From Sweltsa coloradensis (lineage: Eukaryota; Arthropoda; Insecta; Plecoptera; Chloroperlidae): 64,000 bases of DNA. The notes beneath the pieces were generated by a model. The model saw nothing but the letters and a program-made list of their open reading frames with translations. It did no database searches and was not told the DNA's origin. The stretch lies in contig JAMZAV010003133.1 in assembly GCA_024449915.1 (NCBI GenBank), forward strand, positions 1-64,000, given 5' to 3'. Positions within the stretch are counted from its first letter, which is position 1, and each line of letters begins with the position of its first letter. Both the position numbers and the translations under genes were made by a program. Below, piece by piece: positions 37,080 through 48,892 of the stretch.

Positions 37080-37929
37080 TCTGTAAACTGGAAAAACTTC
37101 AGACAAGCTTTTGATATTTACTTAATTGCATCGAAATATCATAAGGACGATGAGGATGTCAAGTGGCGCTTTGTTCTTGCACGTGGCTGGCAAGGAAGCT
37201 GTTGATAAATTTAACACTTTGAGTTCGCATCTGAAGCCGACAAGAAGAAATTGAAAGTAATACTTGAAAAATTTACTGAATATTGCACTCCTCGAAAAAA
37301 TTTAACTGTAGAACGTCTAACTTCTTCATGAAATCAGGTCCCAGGTGAGTCAATTGATCAGTGGGTTACCGATTTGAAACTGAAAAGTGCTTCATGTGAG
37401 TTTGGAGAGCTCAGGGACAGTCTGATAAAAGACAAAATTGTGTGTGGTGTTCAGGATATGCGAGTAAAACAAGGTTGTTAGAAGTTAACAACTTGACATT
37501 GGAAAAAGCAATCACTTTATGTCAAAGTGCTGAACGGTCAAAGCAAGAGATTCAAGCTTTGGGGACCGAGGTCGAGCATGCCACAGGCCTAGGCCTAGGC
37601 CTAGCTGTGGATGAAGTGAAGAAAACCACATGGAGGAAGAAAAACGCAGTCTGGAGAAGGAGATAGATCCAAATCACGCCGAGCGATGGACGCCCTGGAT
37701 TCTTTGCAAGAGGTGTGGACGGAATCATCCTCCCAAGACCTGCCCAGCATTTGGACGGAAGTGTTTCAAGTGTCAAGGGATGAACCACTTTGGCAAGTTT
37801 TGCAGATTAAGTAACAGCTCTACTGGTACAGGTATGTCTAAACCTAGACCCACGAAGAGAGTGAATGTGCATGAAGTAGCAGCTGACGAAAATGAAGGCC
37901 TAGACTCAGTGTTAGTGATTGGAATCTGA
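37080..37929 (+). CDS. gag: gag polyprotein with two CCHC zinc knuckles (interrupted)
   Basis: Gag forms the retrotransposon particle and packages its RNA. Pieces in shifted frames give a Mag-like capsid region: FRQAFDIYLIASKYHKDD (about 37,097 on), then KLKVILEKFTEYCTPRKNLT (37,248-37,310), PGESIDQWVTDLKLKSASCE (37,341-37,400) and DSLIKDKIVCGVQD. The C-terminal part has two zinc knuckles at 37,705-37,803, CX2CX3HX4C followed by CX2CX4HX4C. At least three frame breaks lie upstream of the knuckles, around 37,180-37,230, 37,330 and 37,440-37,630. The knuckle frame stays open to a stop at 37,927-37,929. An aggcct hexamer is tandemly repeated three times near 37,585. I did not fix the start codon because the 5' part is broken. 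Confidence 0.85.
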
Positions 37930-37983
37930 CAGTGGACACACTCACTTCTAAAGATGAGTGGTATGAAAATTTTAACATAAATG

Positions 37984-38335
37984 GTAAAATGTGTCGTAAA
38001 AGTGGACACTGGTGCACAAGCAAATGTTTATGGCATTATCCACATTTGTAGGGTTAGGATTTGCACAGAATCAAGTTTGTAAAAGTAGGGTTAAGTTGAC
38101 CACATATACAGGTGACCTAGTACCTATGATAGGGGAAAGTACTATTCCATGTAAGTACAAAGGCAAGGAAATTCATTTACAGTTTATGATTGTAGACAAA
38201 CAAGTTGTGCCAATTGTAGGCCTAAAGGCTTGTAAAGATCTTTTGCTGATCAAAGTAGATTCTGTAGGTCTAAACCTAAGTGAGAAGCCTAGTGTACAAA
38301 TATTGTCAGAATACCAGGATGTATTCGAAGGTTAG
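37984..38335 (+). CDS. Retrotransposon aspartic protease region
   Basis: The catalytic motif VVKVDTGAQANV is read at about 37,993-38,028, with DTGA at 38,005-38,016. Retropepsins use this Asp in a homodimer to cleave Gag-Pol. The downstream flap and C-terminal part (YKGKEIHLQFMIVDKQVVPI, then VGLKAC, 38,155-38,235) lie in a neighbouring frame that stays open to 38,335. A frame change therefore occurs just after the DTGA motif. The region continues into the reverse transcriptase linker. Confidence 0.85.
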
Positions 38336-39815
38336 GTGTCTAGAGGGTGAATTTCGCATACATTTAAAGGAAAATGCAACACCAGTGGTACATGCACCCA
38401 GGAAAGTACCTGTAATGTTACGTGACAAGCTAGCTAAGGAACTGGAACGTATGGAAAAGTTAGAGGTTATTGAGAAAATCAGTGAACCAACAGAATGGGT
38501 CAACCCATTGGTTCTGATAAGTAAAAAAGATAATTCACTTAGAGTTTGTTTAGATCCAAGGGATTTAAACAAAGTTATCAAGCGGTCACACTATCAACTT
38601 CCCACGATTGAAGAGGTATCGACTAAATTAAATGGAGCAAAGTATTTTTCTGTACTCGATGCCAATTCAGGATTTTGGATGATAAAGCTGGATCACGAAA
38701 GCAGTAGGTTATGTACGTTTAACAGTCCACAAGGCAGGTATGCCTTTAAGAGGTTACCATATGGTATTTGTTTGTGCCCCTGAGGCATTTCATCGTATAG
38801 TTAAGAAAATATTTGAAAGGATAGAAGGTGTCGAGACTTATATCGATGATTTTCTAGTCTGGGGACGTACAAAGCAGGAACATGATGACCGACTCAGACG
38901 TGTATTAGACAGGTTCGTGCAAAAGGGTTAAAGTTAAACAGGGCTAAATTAAAATTGGCCTAGAAAACGCGCCTTACGTAGGTCATGAAATGACTAGTGA
39001 AGGTTTAAAAATCGATGAAAAATAAGTCAAGGCTGTTAGGGAGATGCCCAGTCCTACATGTAAGCAGATTTAGAGAGATTTATTGGTATGGTTATTACCT
39101 AGCTAAGTTTGTGGATGGATATTCAAACACAATAGCACCTCTGCGTCAGTTGACTAGAAAAGATGTAGATTGGACTTGGAATGCAACATATGAAGCAATC
39201 TATCAGAAAGTTAAAGATATGGTTGTACAGGCTCCTGTACTTAGGTATTTTGATGCAAATCAACCACTTACCTTATCAGTAGACTCTTCTCAGAATGGGG
39301 TAGGGGCTGTACTTATGCAGAACAATGGACCGATAGCATTTGCATCAAAAGCATTGACAGATACACAACGCCGTTTGGCAAATATTGAGAAGGAGCTTAA
39401 TGCTATTGTATTCGTTGTGAAAGGTTTCACCAGTATGTCTACGGTAAGAGAGTGAATGTAGAAACTGACCATAAGCCATTGGAAATATTGTTTAAAAAAC
39501 CTTTATCTGAAGTTCCCATGCGTCTGCAACGCATGATGTTGCGAATTCAAAAGTATGATTTAATTGTTAGTTACAAACCAGGCAAAGAAATGCATGTAGC
39601 TGATGCATTGTCTCGAGCATTTCTTAATGATACAGATGTAGATGAAAGTTTAGAACAAGAGGTTCAGTATCAAGTGAATGCTATGTTCTTAAGTAATGTC
39701 ACAGTATCAACAGATAAATTGCATGAACTTAAAAGGGAAACAGAACACGATGATGTGTTATCTAAACTTAAACAATTGTATTTTAGAGGATGGCCTACTA
39801 AATCGATGAAGTAGA
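38280..39815 (+). CDS. pol: Reverse transcriptase and RNase H of the gypsy element (interrupted)
   Basis: The RT fingers and palm are clear: PRKVPVMLRDKLAKELERME, NPLVLISKKDNSLRVCLDPR (residues that bind template and dNTP), FSVLDANSGFWMIKLD (first catalytic Asp, near 38,657) and the catalytic VETYIDDFLVWG box with YIDD at about 38,839-38,850. A frame change near 38,780 splits LPYGIC from PEAFHRI. Another break after QKG (38,931) leads to a piece with KFVDGYSNTIAPLRQLTRKD. RNase H follows: SVDSSQNGVGAVLMQ (first Asp, about 39,280), NIEKELNAIVF (Glu), ETDHKPLEILFKKPL (Asp, 39,460) and HVADALSRA (39,595). A frame change lies near 39,440. The order and spacing fit Ty3/gypsy pol closely. Together the enzymes copy element RNA to DNA and remove the RNA. 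Confidence 0.95.
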
Positions 39816-39899
39816 AGAGTGTCTTAAGCCATACTGGAACTATAGGGAAATGATTGTTGAAGAACAGGGATTATTGTTAAAAATGATCTCATCATAGTA

Positions 39900-40830
39900 C
39901 CAAGTACTATGAGAAAAGAAATGCTTAAAGTCATACATGATGGCATTTCGGGATAGAAAGATGTAAAGAACGTGCTAGGGATGCATTGTTCTGGCCGAAT
40001 ATGTCAAAGGATATTGAAAACCTTGTCAACAACTGTTCTATATGTCAAAAATATCGTAACAATAATGTAAAGCAACCTTTGTTACCCCATGAGGTGCCAG
40101 ACCATCCATGGCAAAAAGTTGGATCGGGTTTGTTTAAATTTCAAACAAAAAAGTATGTATTAGTTGTCGATTACCATTCAAAATACATAGAAATAGCTCA
40201 ACTCTCTGATACAAAAAGCTCTACAGTAATTGAAAACTTGAAAGCGATTTTTCGCGCCATGGATTCCTTGTACTCTTGTTACAGACAATGGCCCACAGTA
40301 TTCTAGTTTAGAATTCAGGAAATTTGCTCAGGATTGGGGATTTCAACATGTAACCAGTTCCCCTCTGTATGCTCAATCAAACGGTTGTTCTGAACGTGCT
40401 GTACAAACAGTAAAGAGAATACTTAAAAAATCTTTTGTTGATGGAGAGTGATCCACATTTAGGATTGCTTACATACAGAAACACTGCAGTGAAGCCTTAG
40501 GCTCGCCAGCACAACGGCTAATGGGTCGTAGATTAAAAACAAGGCTACCCGTCAAGACAGATTTGTTAAAACCCAATTTAATCGATAATGTAAAGGAAAG
40601 CTAGCAATGAAAAATGTACTTTCAAAAGTTTATTATGATCAGACGGCTAGACAGTTTAAAACAATTAAAAACTGGAGATTTGATCCGAATGAGGAAGGGT
40701 AAGAATGGGTACCGGCCAAGGTGATTAGGGAGAGTGAATTGCCACGATCTTATGAGATAGTGAACCTGAAGGTCAGGTCTATCGCAGAATCGTAGCAGTT
40801 TACTTAATCAGTCGGAAGGTGTAGACAAGG
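39900..40830 (+). CDS. Integrase of the gypsy element (interrupted; first catalytic Asp appears replaced)
   Basis: The zinc-binding N-terminus is seen as FGIERCKERARDALFWPNM...NNCSICQKY (39,950-40,055). The catalytic core begins WQKVGSGLFKFQTKKYVLVV (40,111-40,170). In this family the first Asp of the DDE triad sits in a GTDLF-type motif, but this copy reads GSGLF (ggt for an expected gat-type codon near 40,125). The second Asp (TDNGPQYSS, about 40,285) is in another frame. The Glu lies in NGCSERAVQTVKRIL (40,382-40,430). The C-terminal part GDLIRMRKG...WVPAKVIRESELPRSYEIV and a YRR remnant follow to about 40,800, interrupted by several stops. Integrase inserts the cDNA. This copy looks inactive unless the Asp-to-Gly change is a base-calling error. 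Confidence 0.9.
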
Positions 40831-41260
40831 CTGACTGGCAACCTAGACCTAATTGTGATTGGGTTGAACCAGTAGAAAAGCCATTAGAAAATTTGGAAAC
40901 TCCTTCTGTAGCATCACCAACACCCATCTGTTGCTCAATCTCAAACTAATCTAACCACACGTGAAGTCAGATCAAAACATGGACGTTTGATATCCAAGGC
41001 CTCGTTGGATGACTGACTATGTGTAGATGTAAGATAAATCATTAATCCTATTGTCAATCATTTATTGTCAATTTTGTAACATGATAATAACATTGGTTAT
41101 AGGCTACTTATAATCTGTTCTGAAAAAAACATTATTAATCTGAAACATTTCTCATAGGCTATATTTTTTGTAAACAATTATGTGTTTGTGTAAATCTGTT
41201 TAATTAAGTGTCTTATTTTGTAGATAGATTACATACAAGACAGTGTGCAAACTTGAACAT
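40831..41260. other. 3' untranslated part of the gypsy element
   Basis: AT-rich sequence between the integrase C-terminus and the polypurine tract. No envelope-like frame or other domain is visible. Confidence 0.6.
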
Positions 41261-41276
41261 TTTGGAAGAAGGGAGA
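41261..41276 (+). promoter_or_regulatory. Polypurine tract
   Basis: tttggaagaagggaga lies immediately upstream of the 3' LTR, the expected position for plus-strand DNA priming. Confidence 0.8.
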
Positions 41277-41395
41277 TGTTGTATATTAGTCTTTAATGTT
41301 GGTAATCTTGTAACCTGAAATTGCAACCATGAACACATATGTAGCGCCCTGGCGGTGGTCAAATCCAAATAAAGACACACATTGAAACTCAAACA
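41277..41395 (+). repeat. 3' LTR of the gypsy element
   Basis: Starts tgttgtatattagtcttt and ends attgaaactcaaaca, matching the 5' LTR with a handful of differences (atatc/atatt, attgt/attgc and small indels in the ggcggtgg region). It is followed by gtagactcttta of the satellite. Confidence 0.92.
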
Positions 41396-41401
41396 GTAGA
41401 C

Positions 41402-44400
41402 TCTTTAATGCGGACTTTGTATTTATTTATCGTAGGCCTAACAAGACTGAAAAAAGAAGAAAAAGAAGGGAAAATCGCATAACCCTTTTACTAGAATCAC
41501 TGTATAAAAACTTTTTTTATCCCTGGCGAACATGGGTGGAAAAAAAACGGGGGTTTTTTCCCGGGTTGCTATAACTAATCACAAATAACCCACTGTATAC
41601 AAAAAATTTAAAAGAAGGGGGCTTTAGGCGAAAAAGAAAAAAGGGGAAAATCGCGAAAATTTCAAATCACATACTTCCCTTTTTTTTTTTTTTTATGAAA
41701 CTTTGAAAACGTTTTGGGCCCCACTTGGCTGAAAAAAAATTTTTTTTTTCTTGAACGCAAATACAAAAATTTTTCTGAATAAACCTTGTTGATTCTTTCG
41801 TTGGGTCCAGGGATGTTCGCCCCTGGGCCCCTAAACCCTTGTTTAAAAATTTTCCCAATAAAAAAAATCGTCTTTGGGTTTGGTTTTTTTCGCTCACTGT
41901 CCTTGCGTCCCTGGAAACCCACAAAAGGTTTTGGGTTGTACCTTTGGGTTTTTTTGTTTCCCCCACTAAAAAGCAGTTAAGGGGACTGAAGGGGGTGGAG
42001 ACTCTTAATGGGATTTTTGTATTTATTTATCATAAAGGGTTACAAGGTGAAAAAAAAAGGAGAAAAATCACGATAAATAATGACAAGAATTTACTGTATA
42101 AGAAACTTTTATCCCAAAGGGGAACCCTGCTGAAAAAAAGGTTTTTTTTCCCCCATTGCTATAACTAATCACAAATAACTCTTTTTTAAAACAAACCTTT
42201 CGGAAGGCCTTTTTTTGGGTGAAAAAGAAGAAGTAGAGGGAAACGCGACTACAAATCCCCTACTTTCACTGTAGAAAAATTTTAAAACGTTTTGGGCCCC
42301 ACTTGGCTGAAGAAAACGTTTTTTTTTCTTTGGGGTTTGGGAAAAAAAAAAGTTTTTTTCTGAACCACCCTTGGTTTATTCTGGGGTTGATCCACGGGTG
42401 TTCGCTCTGTCCCATACCCTTTATTTTATATTTTTCCCAATAAAATTAAACATCTTTGGGTTTGGGGGTCCCCACTCGTCCCCCTTGGGGTCGAGGGGCC
42501 CTTTTTTGGCAGGTTTTCCCCCCCCTTTTTTTTATTGTCCCCTATTAAAACGTTATGTGACTGAGTGGGTTTGACTTTTTAATGCAAACTTTTGGATTTT
42601 TTTATCGGGGCCTAACTAGGCTTAAAAAAGAAGGAAAAGAAGAATATCGCGGGTAACTAATGGGATAAGAAACACTTTTATGAGGGGGCCCCTTATCCAA
42701 GGGCCCAAAATGGCTGAATAAAAAAGGGTATTTTTTCCCCATTGCATAACCCAAAACTCAAAAAACTCAATATATACAAAAACCCTTTTAAAGAAAAGGG
42801 CCCCTTTTGGCGGAAAAAAGAAGAAGAAAAATCCACAAAAATATCACATTTTTTCTTTTTTTTTTTAAAGAAACATTTTTAACGTTGGCCTCGCTTGGGG
42901 TGAAGAAAAAGGGTATTTTTCCCTTTAAAACAAAAACAATGTTGTTCTGAATCACCTTGTTTATTCTGGCGGTTGGGGGGTCCCAAAAAGGAAATGGGGG
43001 GTTTGCTCTGTCTATACCATTGATTTTTTATTTTTCCCAATAAAAAATCGATCTTTTGGGTTGGGGGTCGTCCCCTTTGTCCATTTCGTCGAAACTAGAA
43101 GGGATGCTGGACGCTTTGATTTTGTCCCCTACTAAAAAAAACAGTTATTTTTACTGAGTGGGTAGACTCTTAATGCGGGTTTTGTATTTTTTTTCATAGG
43201 CCTTTTCAAGGCTGAAAAAAAGGAAAAGGAGAAGAATCGCGATGACAATGACATAGAATCACTGTTAAGACACTTTTTTTTCCCAAAGGGGAACATTTCT
43301 GAAAAAAACGGGTATTTTTTTCCCCCAAATTTCTACAACTAAAACACAAAAAACCCCACTTATACAAACATTAAGGGAAAGGCCCCTTTTGGCTGAAGAA
43401 AGAAGAAGGAGATAATCGCGACTAAAAAATCACATAAAATTTTTCTTATGAAAAATTTAATCGTTGGCCTCATTGGCTGAAGGGAAAAAGGGTATTTTAC
43501 TTGAAAAGCAAAATAAAAGTTTTTTCTGGGGAAACAGCCTTGGTTTTTCTGGCATTGATCCACGGATGTTCCCAAATCAAAAAATAGATTTTTGGGGTTT
43601 GGTTTTCGGGTCACTCGTCCCTTGCGTCGAGGCCTCCCTGGTTTTGGGTGGACGGTTTTATTTTTTGGGCCCCTACTAAAAAAACAGTTATGTGACTGAG
43701 TGCTAGGGCTTAAAAAAGCGGACTTTTTTTTTTTTATTTTTCGTAGGGGCCCTTTCTAGGCTGAAAAAAAGAAGAAGAAAGAATATCAAAAAATAACTAA
43801 TGAATAGGAAACACTTTTAAGACAGTTTTTTTCGAAGGCGAACATGGCTGAAGAAAAAAGGGGATTTTTTTCCCCATTTCTAAAAACAAAAACTCAAAAC
43901 TCACTTATACAAACCTTTTAAAGAAGACCTCTTTAGGCTGAAGAAAGAAGAAGGAGAAAAATCGCGACATCCCAAAAAAATACTTTTACTGTAGAAAAAT
44001 TTTTATCGTTTGGGCTCCTTTGGTGAAGAAAAAAAGGGGGTTTTTTTTGGAAAAGCAATACAAAAGTTTTTTATGAATCAGCCTTTTTGTTTTTGGCGTT
44101 GATCCCCGGAAGTTCGCTCTGTTTATACAATTTATTGTTGTTTCCCCAATAAAAAAATCGATTTTTTTGGGTTTGGTTTTCGCTCACCTCGTTCCCTTGC
44201 GTAGGGGGCCCTTTAAGGTTTGCATGGACATTTGATTTATTGTCCCCTTTCTTAAAAACAAATTATGTGGGCTGAGTGGGTAACTCTTAATGCCCGACTT
44301 TTTTTTTATTTTTCGTAGGCCAAAATTTTGGGAAAAAAAAAGAAAAAGAGAAGAATTTTACAATTTTTTTTTTGGAAAAAAATTAAAAAAACTGTATGAG

Positions 44401-47400
44401 ACCTTTTACCAAGGGGCCCACATGGCCCGAAAAAAAGGGTTTTTTTTCCCCCATTTCTATAACAAATCAAAAAATAAAAATCACTGGGATACAAACCTTT
44501 AACGGAAAGGGCCCCTTTAGGCTGAAGAAAGAAGAAGGGAAGAATCGCAAACCAAAACACATTTCTTTTACGTATGAAAAAATTTTTAAAACGTTGGCCC
44601 CCGCTTGGCTGAAGAAAAAAAAGGGTAATTTTTTTAAAGCTAAAAAACAAAAGTTGTTCTGAATTTACCTTGTTGATTCTGGCGTTGATCCCCGGATGTT
44701 TTGCTCTGTCCCCACCATTTTTGTTATATTTCCTAATAAAAAAATCGATCTTTGGGGGGGGGGGTTATCGTTCACTCGTCCATGCGTCGAGGGCCACAAG
44801 GTTTTGGGTTGGGGTGCTTTTTATTTATTTTCCCCTAATTAAAATCAGTTTAAAGTGACTAATGGGGAACCCCCTAATGGGGGATTTTTTGATTTTTTTT
44901 ATCGGAGGCCTCACTTTTCTGAAAAAAAAAGAAGATGAATCGCGATAAAAATTAAAACATAGAATCACTTTATAAAACATTTTATCCAAGGCCAACTTGG
45001 CTGAAGGGAAAAAGGGGATTTTTTTCCGATTGCTAAAAAACAAAAGACATATAACCTCCCGAAAAAAAAAAAAAATTTAAAAGAAAGGGTTTTCTAGGCT
45101 AAAGAAAGAAGAAGAGAAGAAATTTTTGATAAAAAAAATCACAAACAATTTTTTGTGTAAACCTTTTTTCGTTGGCCTTTTTTGTCTGAAAAAAACGGGG
45201 ATTTTTTTGGAAAGCGATTTTTAAAATTATAACAATCACTGTATAAAAAAACTAAAAAACGTAGGGCTAAAAACAGCTGTAAAAAAAAACGAAATTTTTT
45301 TTCCCGATCGCGATATCGTATCACATACAACACACATAATAAATCAATTTTATCATTAGCTTTAAATTTTTTTTAGGAAAAAAATAAAAAAAAAACTTTA
45401 AAAAATAAACTCCCCTGTATAAATCCCTTTTACGGGGGGACCCTGAAAGGAACCCACGAAGATTTTTAGATTACCAAAACGAAAAAAATGGGCGTCCCCC
45501 CGGAAAAAGACAACAATGTGGGGAAACCTTTTTTAAAAATTTGAGTAAAAATGAACCCCTTTAAAAGGCACGGTTTAGAGTTTATCAATTTCCAAAAAAT
45601 TGTTTCAATCTCAAATAATTTTTTTAACCCCTTTGGGGGTTATTTTAGTTTTATTTAAATTTCACTATTGAGTTTTGCAAGAAATACAAAATTTATATTT
45701 TGTGGTCTAGAAAAATGCACAAGGACCAACAAAAAACAAAACCCCAAGATTCGGGCATTTAAATTGTCCATGGGCAAATTTTCCCTTTTGACATTTAAAT
45801 AGGATGGGGCAATATTATCCCGATCGGGGGGGGGGGGGAATAACAAATTACTGTATTTAAAACCCCCTTTTAAAGTAAGCCTTACAAAGGGGAAAAAAAG
45901 AAAAGGAGAAAAGCAAAAAACAAATCCATACAAATCTGTATGAAACTTTTTTAACGTTGGGCCCTTTCCCTTTGGCCCAAAAAAAAAAACAGGGATTTTT
46001 CTTAAAAGCAAATTAAAATTTGAAGGGAGTTCTAAATCAGCCTTTTTATTCCCTTTTGTTGATCCACTGATGTTCAATCCGGCCCTTTCCATTTATTGTT
46101 ATTTCCTAAAAAAATGTCGTCTTTGGTTTGGGTTTTCGCTCACTCGTTTTCCCTTGCGTCCGGGGGCCTACAAGGTTTGGGATGGACGCTTTTGATTTAT
46201 TGTCCCCTACTAAAAAGCAGTTTTGTGACTGAGTGGGTAAAACTTTTTGCGGATTTTTTTTTTTATTAACGTAGGCCCCCAAGGCTGAAAAAAAAGAAGG
46301 GGAAAAATCTCGATAACTAATGACATAGAATCACTGTATGAGGGCAAATTTTATCCAAGGCCAAAAATTTGGGTTTAAGGGGAAAAAAGGTTTTTTCCCC
46401 ATTGCTATAACAAATGACATAAACTCACTGTATACGAACCCCTTTAAAGAAGGCCATTTAGGCTGAAAAAAGAAGAAGCCGAAGAAAACGCGGGAAAAAA
46501 AATCACATACTTTTAAATGTTTTGAAAAATTTTTTAAACCCTTGGTCCCCCGCTGGCTGAAGAAAACGGGATTTTTTTTTAAAGCAAATAAAAAGTTGTT
46601 CTAAAAACACCTTGGGTTTATTCTGGGGTTGTCCAAAGGTGTTTTTTCTGTCAAACCATTTCTTATTTAAAATTTCCTAAAAAATATCGTTTTGGTTGGT
46701 TATTTGCTCAAAATCGTCCATTTTCGTTGAAGCCTACAAAGGTTTGGGGGGGAAAGCTTTATTTATTGTCCCCTACTAAAAAGGGGTTATGTTGACGAGT
46801 GGGTAACCCGTTATGGGGGACTTTTTTTATTTTTTTATCGTAGGCCCTTTCAAGGCTTTAAAATAGAAAGGAGAAGAATCTGATAACTTTTGGGCATGAA
46901 TTTAGTGTATAAGACCTTTTTTTCCAAGGGTAAAATGGGGGAAAAAACGCGTATTTTTTTCCCCATTTCTTTAAATAATCAAAAAATAACTCACTGTATA
47001 CAAAAACCTTTTAAAAGGGGGCCCCTTTAAAACTGAAGAAAGAAAAAGGAGAAGAATCCCCGGGCAAAAAAATCACAAACTTTTACTGTTTGAAAAAATT
47101 TTAATCGGTTTGGGCTCACTTGGCTTAAAAAAACGGTAATTTTTTTTTGAAAAGCAAATACAAAAGTTGTTCTGAATCAGCCTTGTTGATTCCCCGGGGT
47201 TGGGTCCCCCCGGGGTGTTCGCTCGTCTATACCATTGATTTTTATATTCCCTTATAAAAAAAATCGAAACTGTTTTGGTTGGTTATCCTCACCCTCCCTT
47301 GCGCCCCAGGCCTTCGAAGTTAGGAAAGGACGATTGGATTAATTTGCCATACTTAAAAGCAGTTATGTGACTGAGTAAGTAGACTTTAATGCGGAAATTT

Positions 47401-48892
47401 TCCTTTTTTATTTATCGTAGGACAAACTAGGCTGAAAAAGAAGAAGAAGGGAAAAAATCACGAAAATTATGACATTTGAAACCTTTTATGAGGGCACTTT
47501 TTTTCAAGGCCAAAATGGGTGAAGAAAACGGGTATTTTTCCCGATTTCTATAAAAAAACACAAAAAACCACTGTTAAAACCTTAAGAAGGGGCCCCTTTA
47601 AGGGTTTAAAAAAAGTAGAAGGGAAGAAACGCGACAAAAAAATCACATACTTTTACTGTTTTGAAAATATTTTTAAAACGTTTTGGGCCCCGCTTGGCTT
47701 AAGAAAACGGGGGAAATTTTTTGATCGCAAATTTCAAAAGTTGGGGGCTGAATCCCTTTTTGTTCTGGGGGTTGTCCACTGATGTTCGCTCTTTCCGTTT
47801 CCAATTTAAAGGTTATAATTTTTTTTATAAAAAAAAACGATCTTTGGTTGGTTTTTCGCTTTACTTTGGGCCATTTCGGGCAGGGCCCAAAAATGTTGGC
47901 TTGGACCCCTTTGATTTTTTGGGCCCCTGATTAAAAAACGTTATGTGACTGAGTGGGTAGACTTCTTATGGGGAATTTTTTTATTTATTTATCATAGGGC
48001 CCTTTCCCAAACTAAAAAAAAGGGGGAAAAAGAATTGCGATAACTAAAGGGCATTGAATCCTTTTTAAGACACTTTTTCCCAAAGGGGAACATGGCTGAG
48101 GAAAAGGGTATTTTTTTTGAACGCGATTTTTAAAAACATACACAACTCCTGATAAAAAAACTTTAAACGTAGGCCCTAAAACAGCTGTATAAATAGGTAC
48201 TTTTCCCCCATCCGATAACATATCACATAACACACTAATAAATCAATTTTATCGTTAGCTTAACTTGGGCCTTTTGGAAAAAAGGATACTTTTCCTGGTC
48301 GCAACAAAAAACTTTAAAAACTCAAAGATAAAACGCTTTTTTTGGGGGGGACATGAAAGGAGCCTCCACGGGAAAATTGTTAGGTTTTTAAAAAAAACAA
48401 TCGGGGGGTCCCCTGGAAACGACAACAAGGGGCGGCCCAAACCTTTTTAAAAAAGGGGTAAAAATGAAGCCTTCAAAAGGACAGGTTTTGAAGTTTATCA
48501 ATGCCCAAAAATTGTAACAATTTAAATAATTAACATTGAGGGGGGTTTTTAGTTTTTGGGGAAAATTTTTTCTACTAGAGATTTCAAGAAATACAACTTT
48601 GTATTTTTCTGGTCTAGAAAACGCACAGAGGACCAACAAAAAGCCGACCAAAATTTGACATAAGTTGTCCATGACCAAATTTCCTTTTGACACATTGTAA
48701 GTGCATATTTTTTTTTTGACGAAAAACAAACACGTATTAAACCCTTTTTAAAAATTTAAACCTAACAAGGGTGAAGAAAAAACGAAGAAAAAGAAAACGC
48801 GATAAACAAATCATTTCAACATTGTAAAAGAAATTTTTTTACGTTGGAAACCTTTCCCTTTGGTTTAAAAAAAACAGGTTTTTTCCCTTTAA
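41402..48892. repeat. Complex satellite array, fourth segment (very noisy consensus)
   Basis: A monomers and two B blocks (G-tracts at 45,434-45,439 and 48,344-48,350) continue in phase after the gypsy element. Sequence quality collapses within about 100 bases of the LTR. Runs of a, t, g and c are lengthened or substituted throughout, for example ttttggg where clean copies have tttgg. Open frames of up to 145 codons here arise from this noise and are not genes. Confidence 0.93.

Larger units (their letters stand above)
36861..41395 (+). mobile_element. Ty3/gypsy LTR retrotransposon, Mag/SURL-like, inserted in the satellite
   Basis: An element of about 4.5 kb with short near-identical LTRs, a primer binding site, gag with two zinc knuckles, protease, reverse transcriptase, RNase H, integrase and a polypurine tract in the order PR-RT-RH-IN that defines Ty3/gypsy. 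It is flanked by gtagac on both sides (36,853-36,858 and 41,396-41,401), while the intact satellite has gtagactcttta once. On the left, two extra bases (ga) precede the TG end. No envelope-like frame follows integrase. The frame is broken in several places, some possibly by consensus error. LTR similarity of roughly 95% or more suggests a fairly recent insertion. Confidence 0.96.

Noticed and set aside
40831..41260. Envelope gene after gypsy integrase
   Set aside because: No open frame of useful length, signal peptide or membrane segment is present before the polypurine tract.
44306..46092. Long minus-strand open frames (114 and 145 codons) in the fourth satellite segment
   Set aside because: They lie in the noisiest sequence, are absent from clean copies of the same monomers, and are rich in Phe, Leu and Lys from homopolymers.
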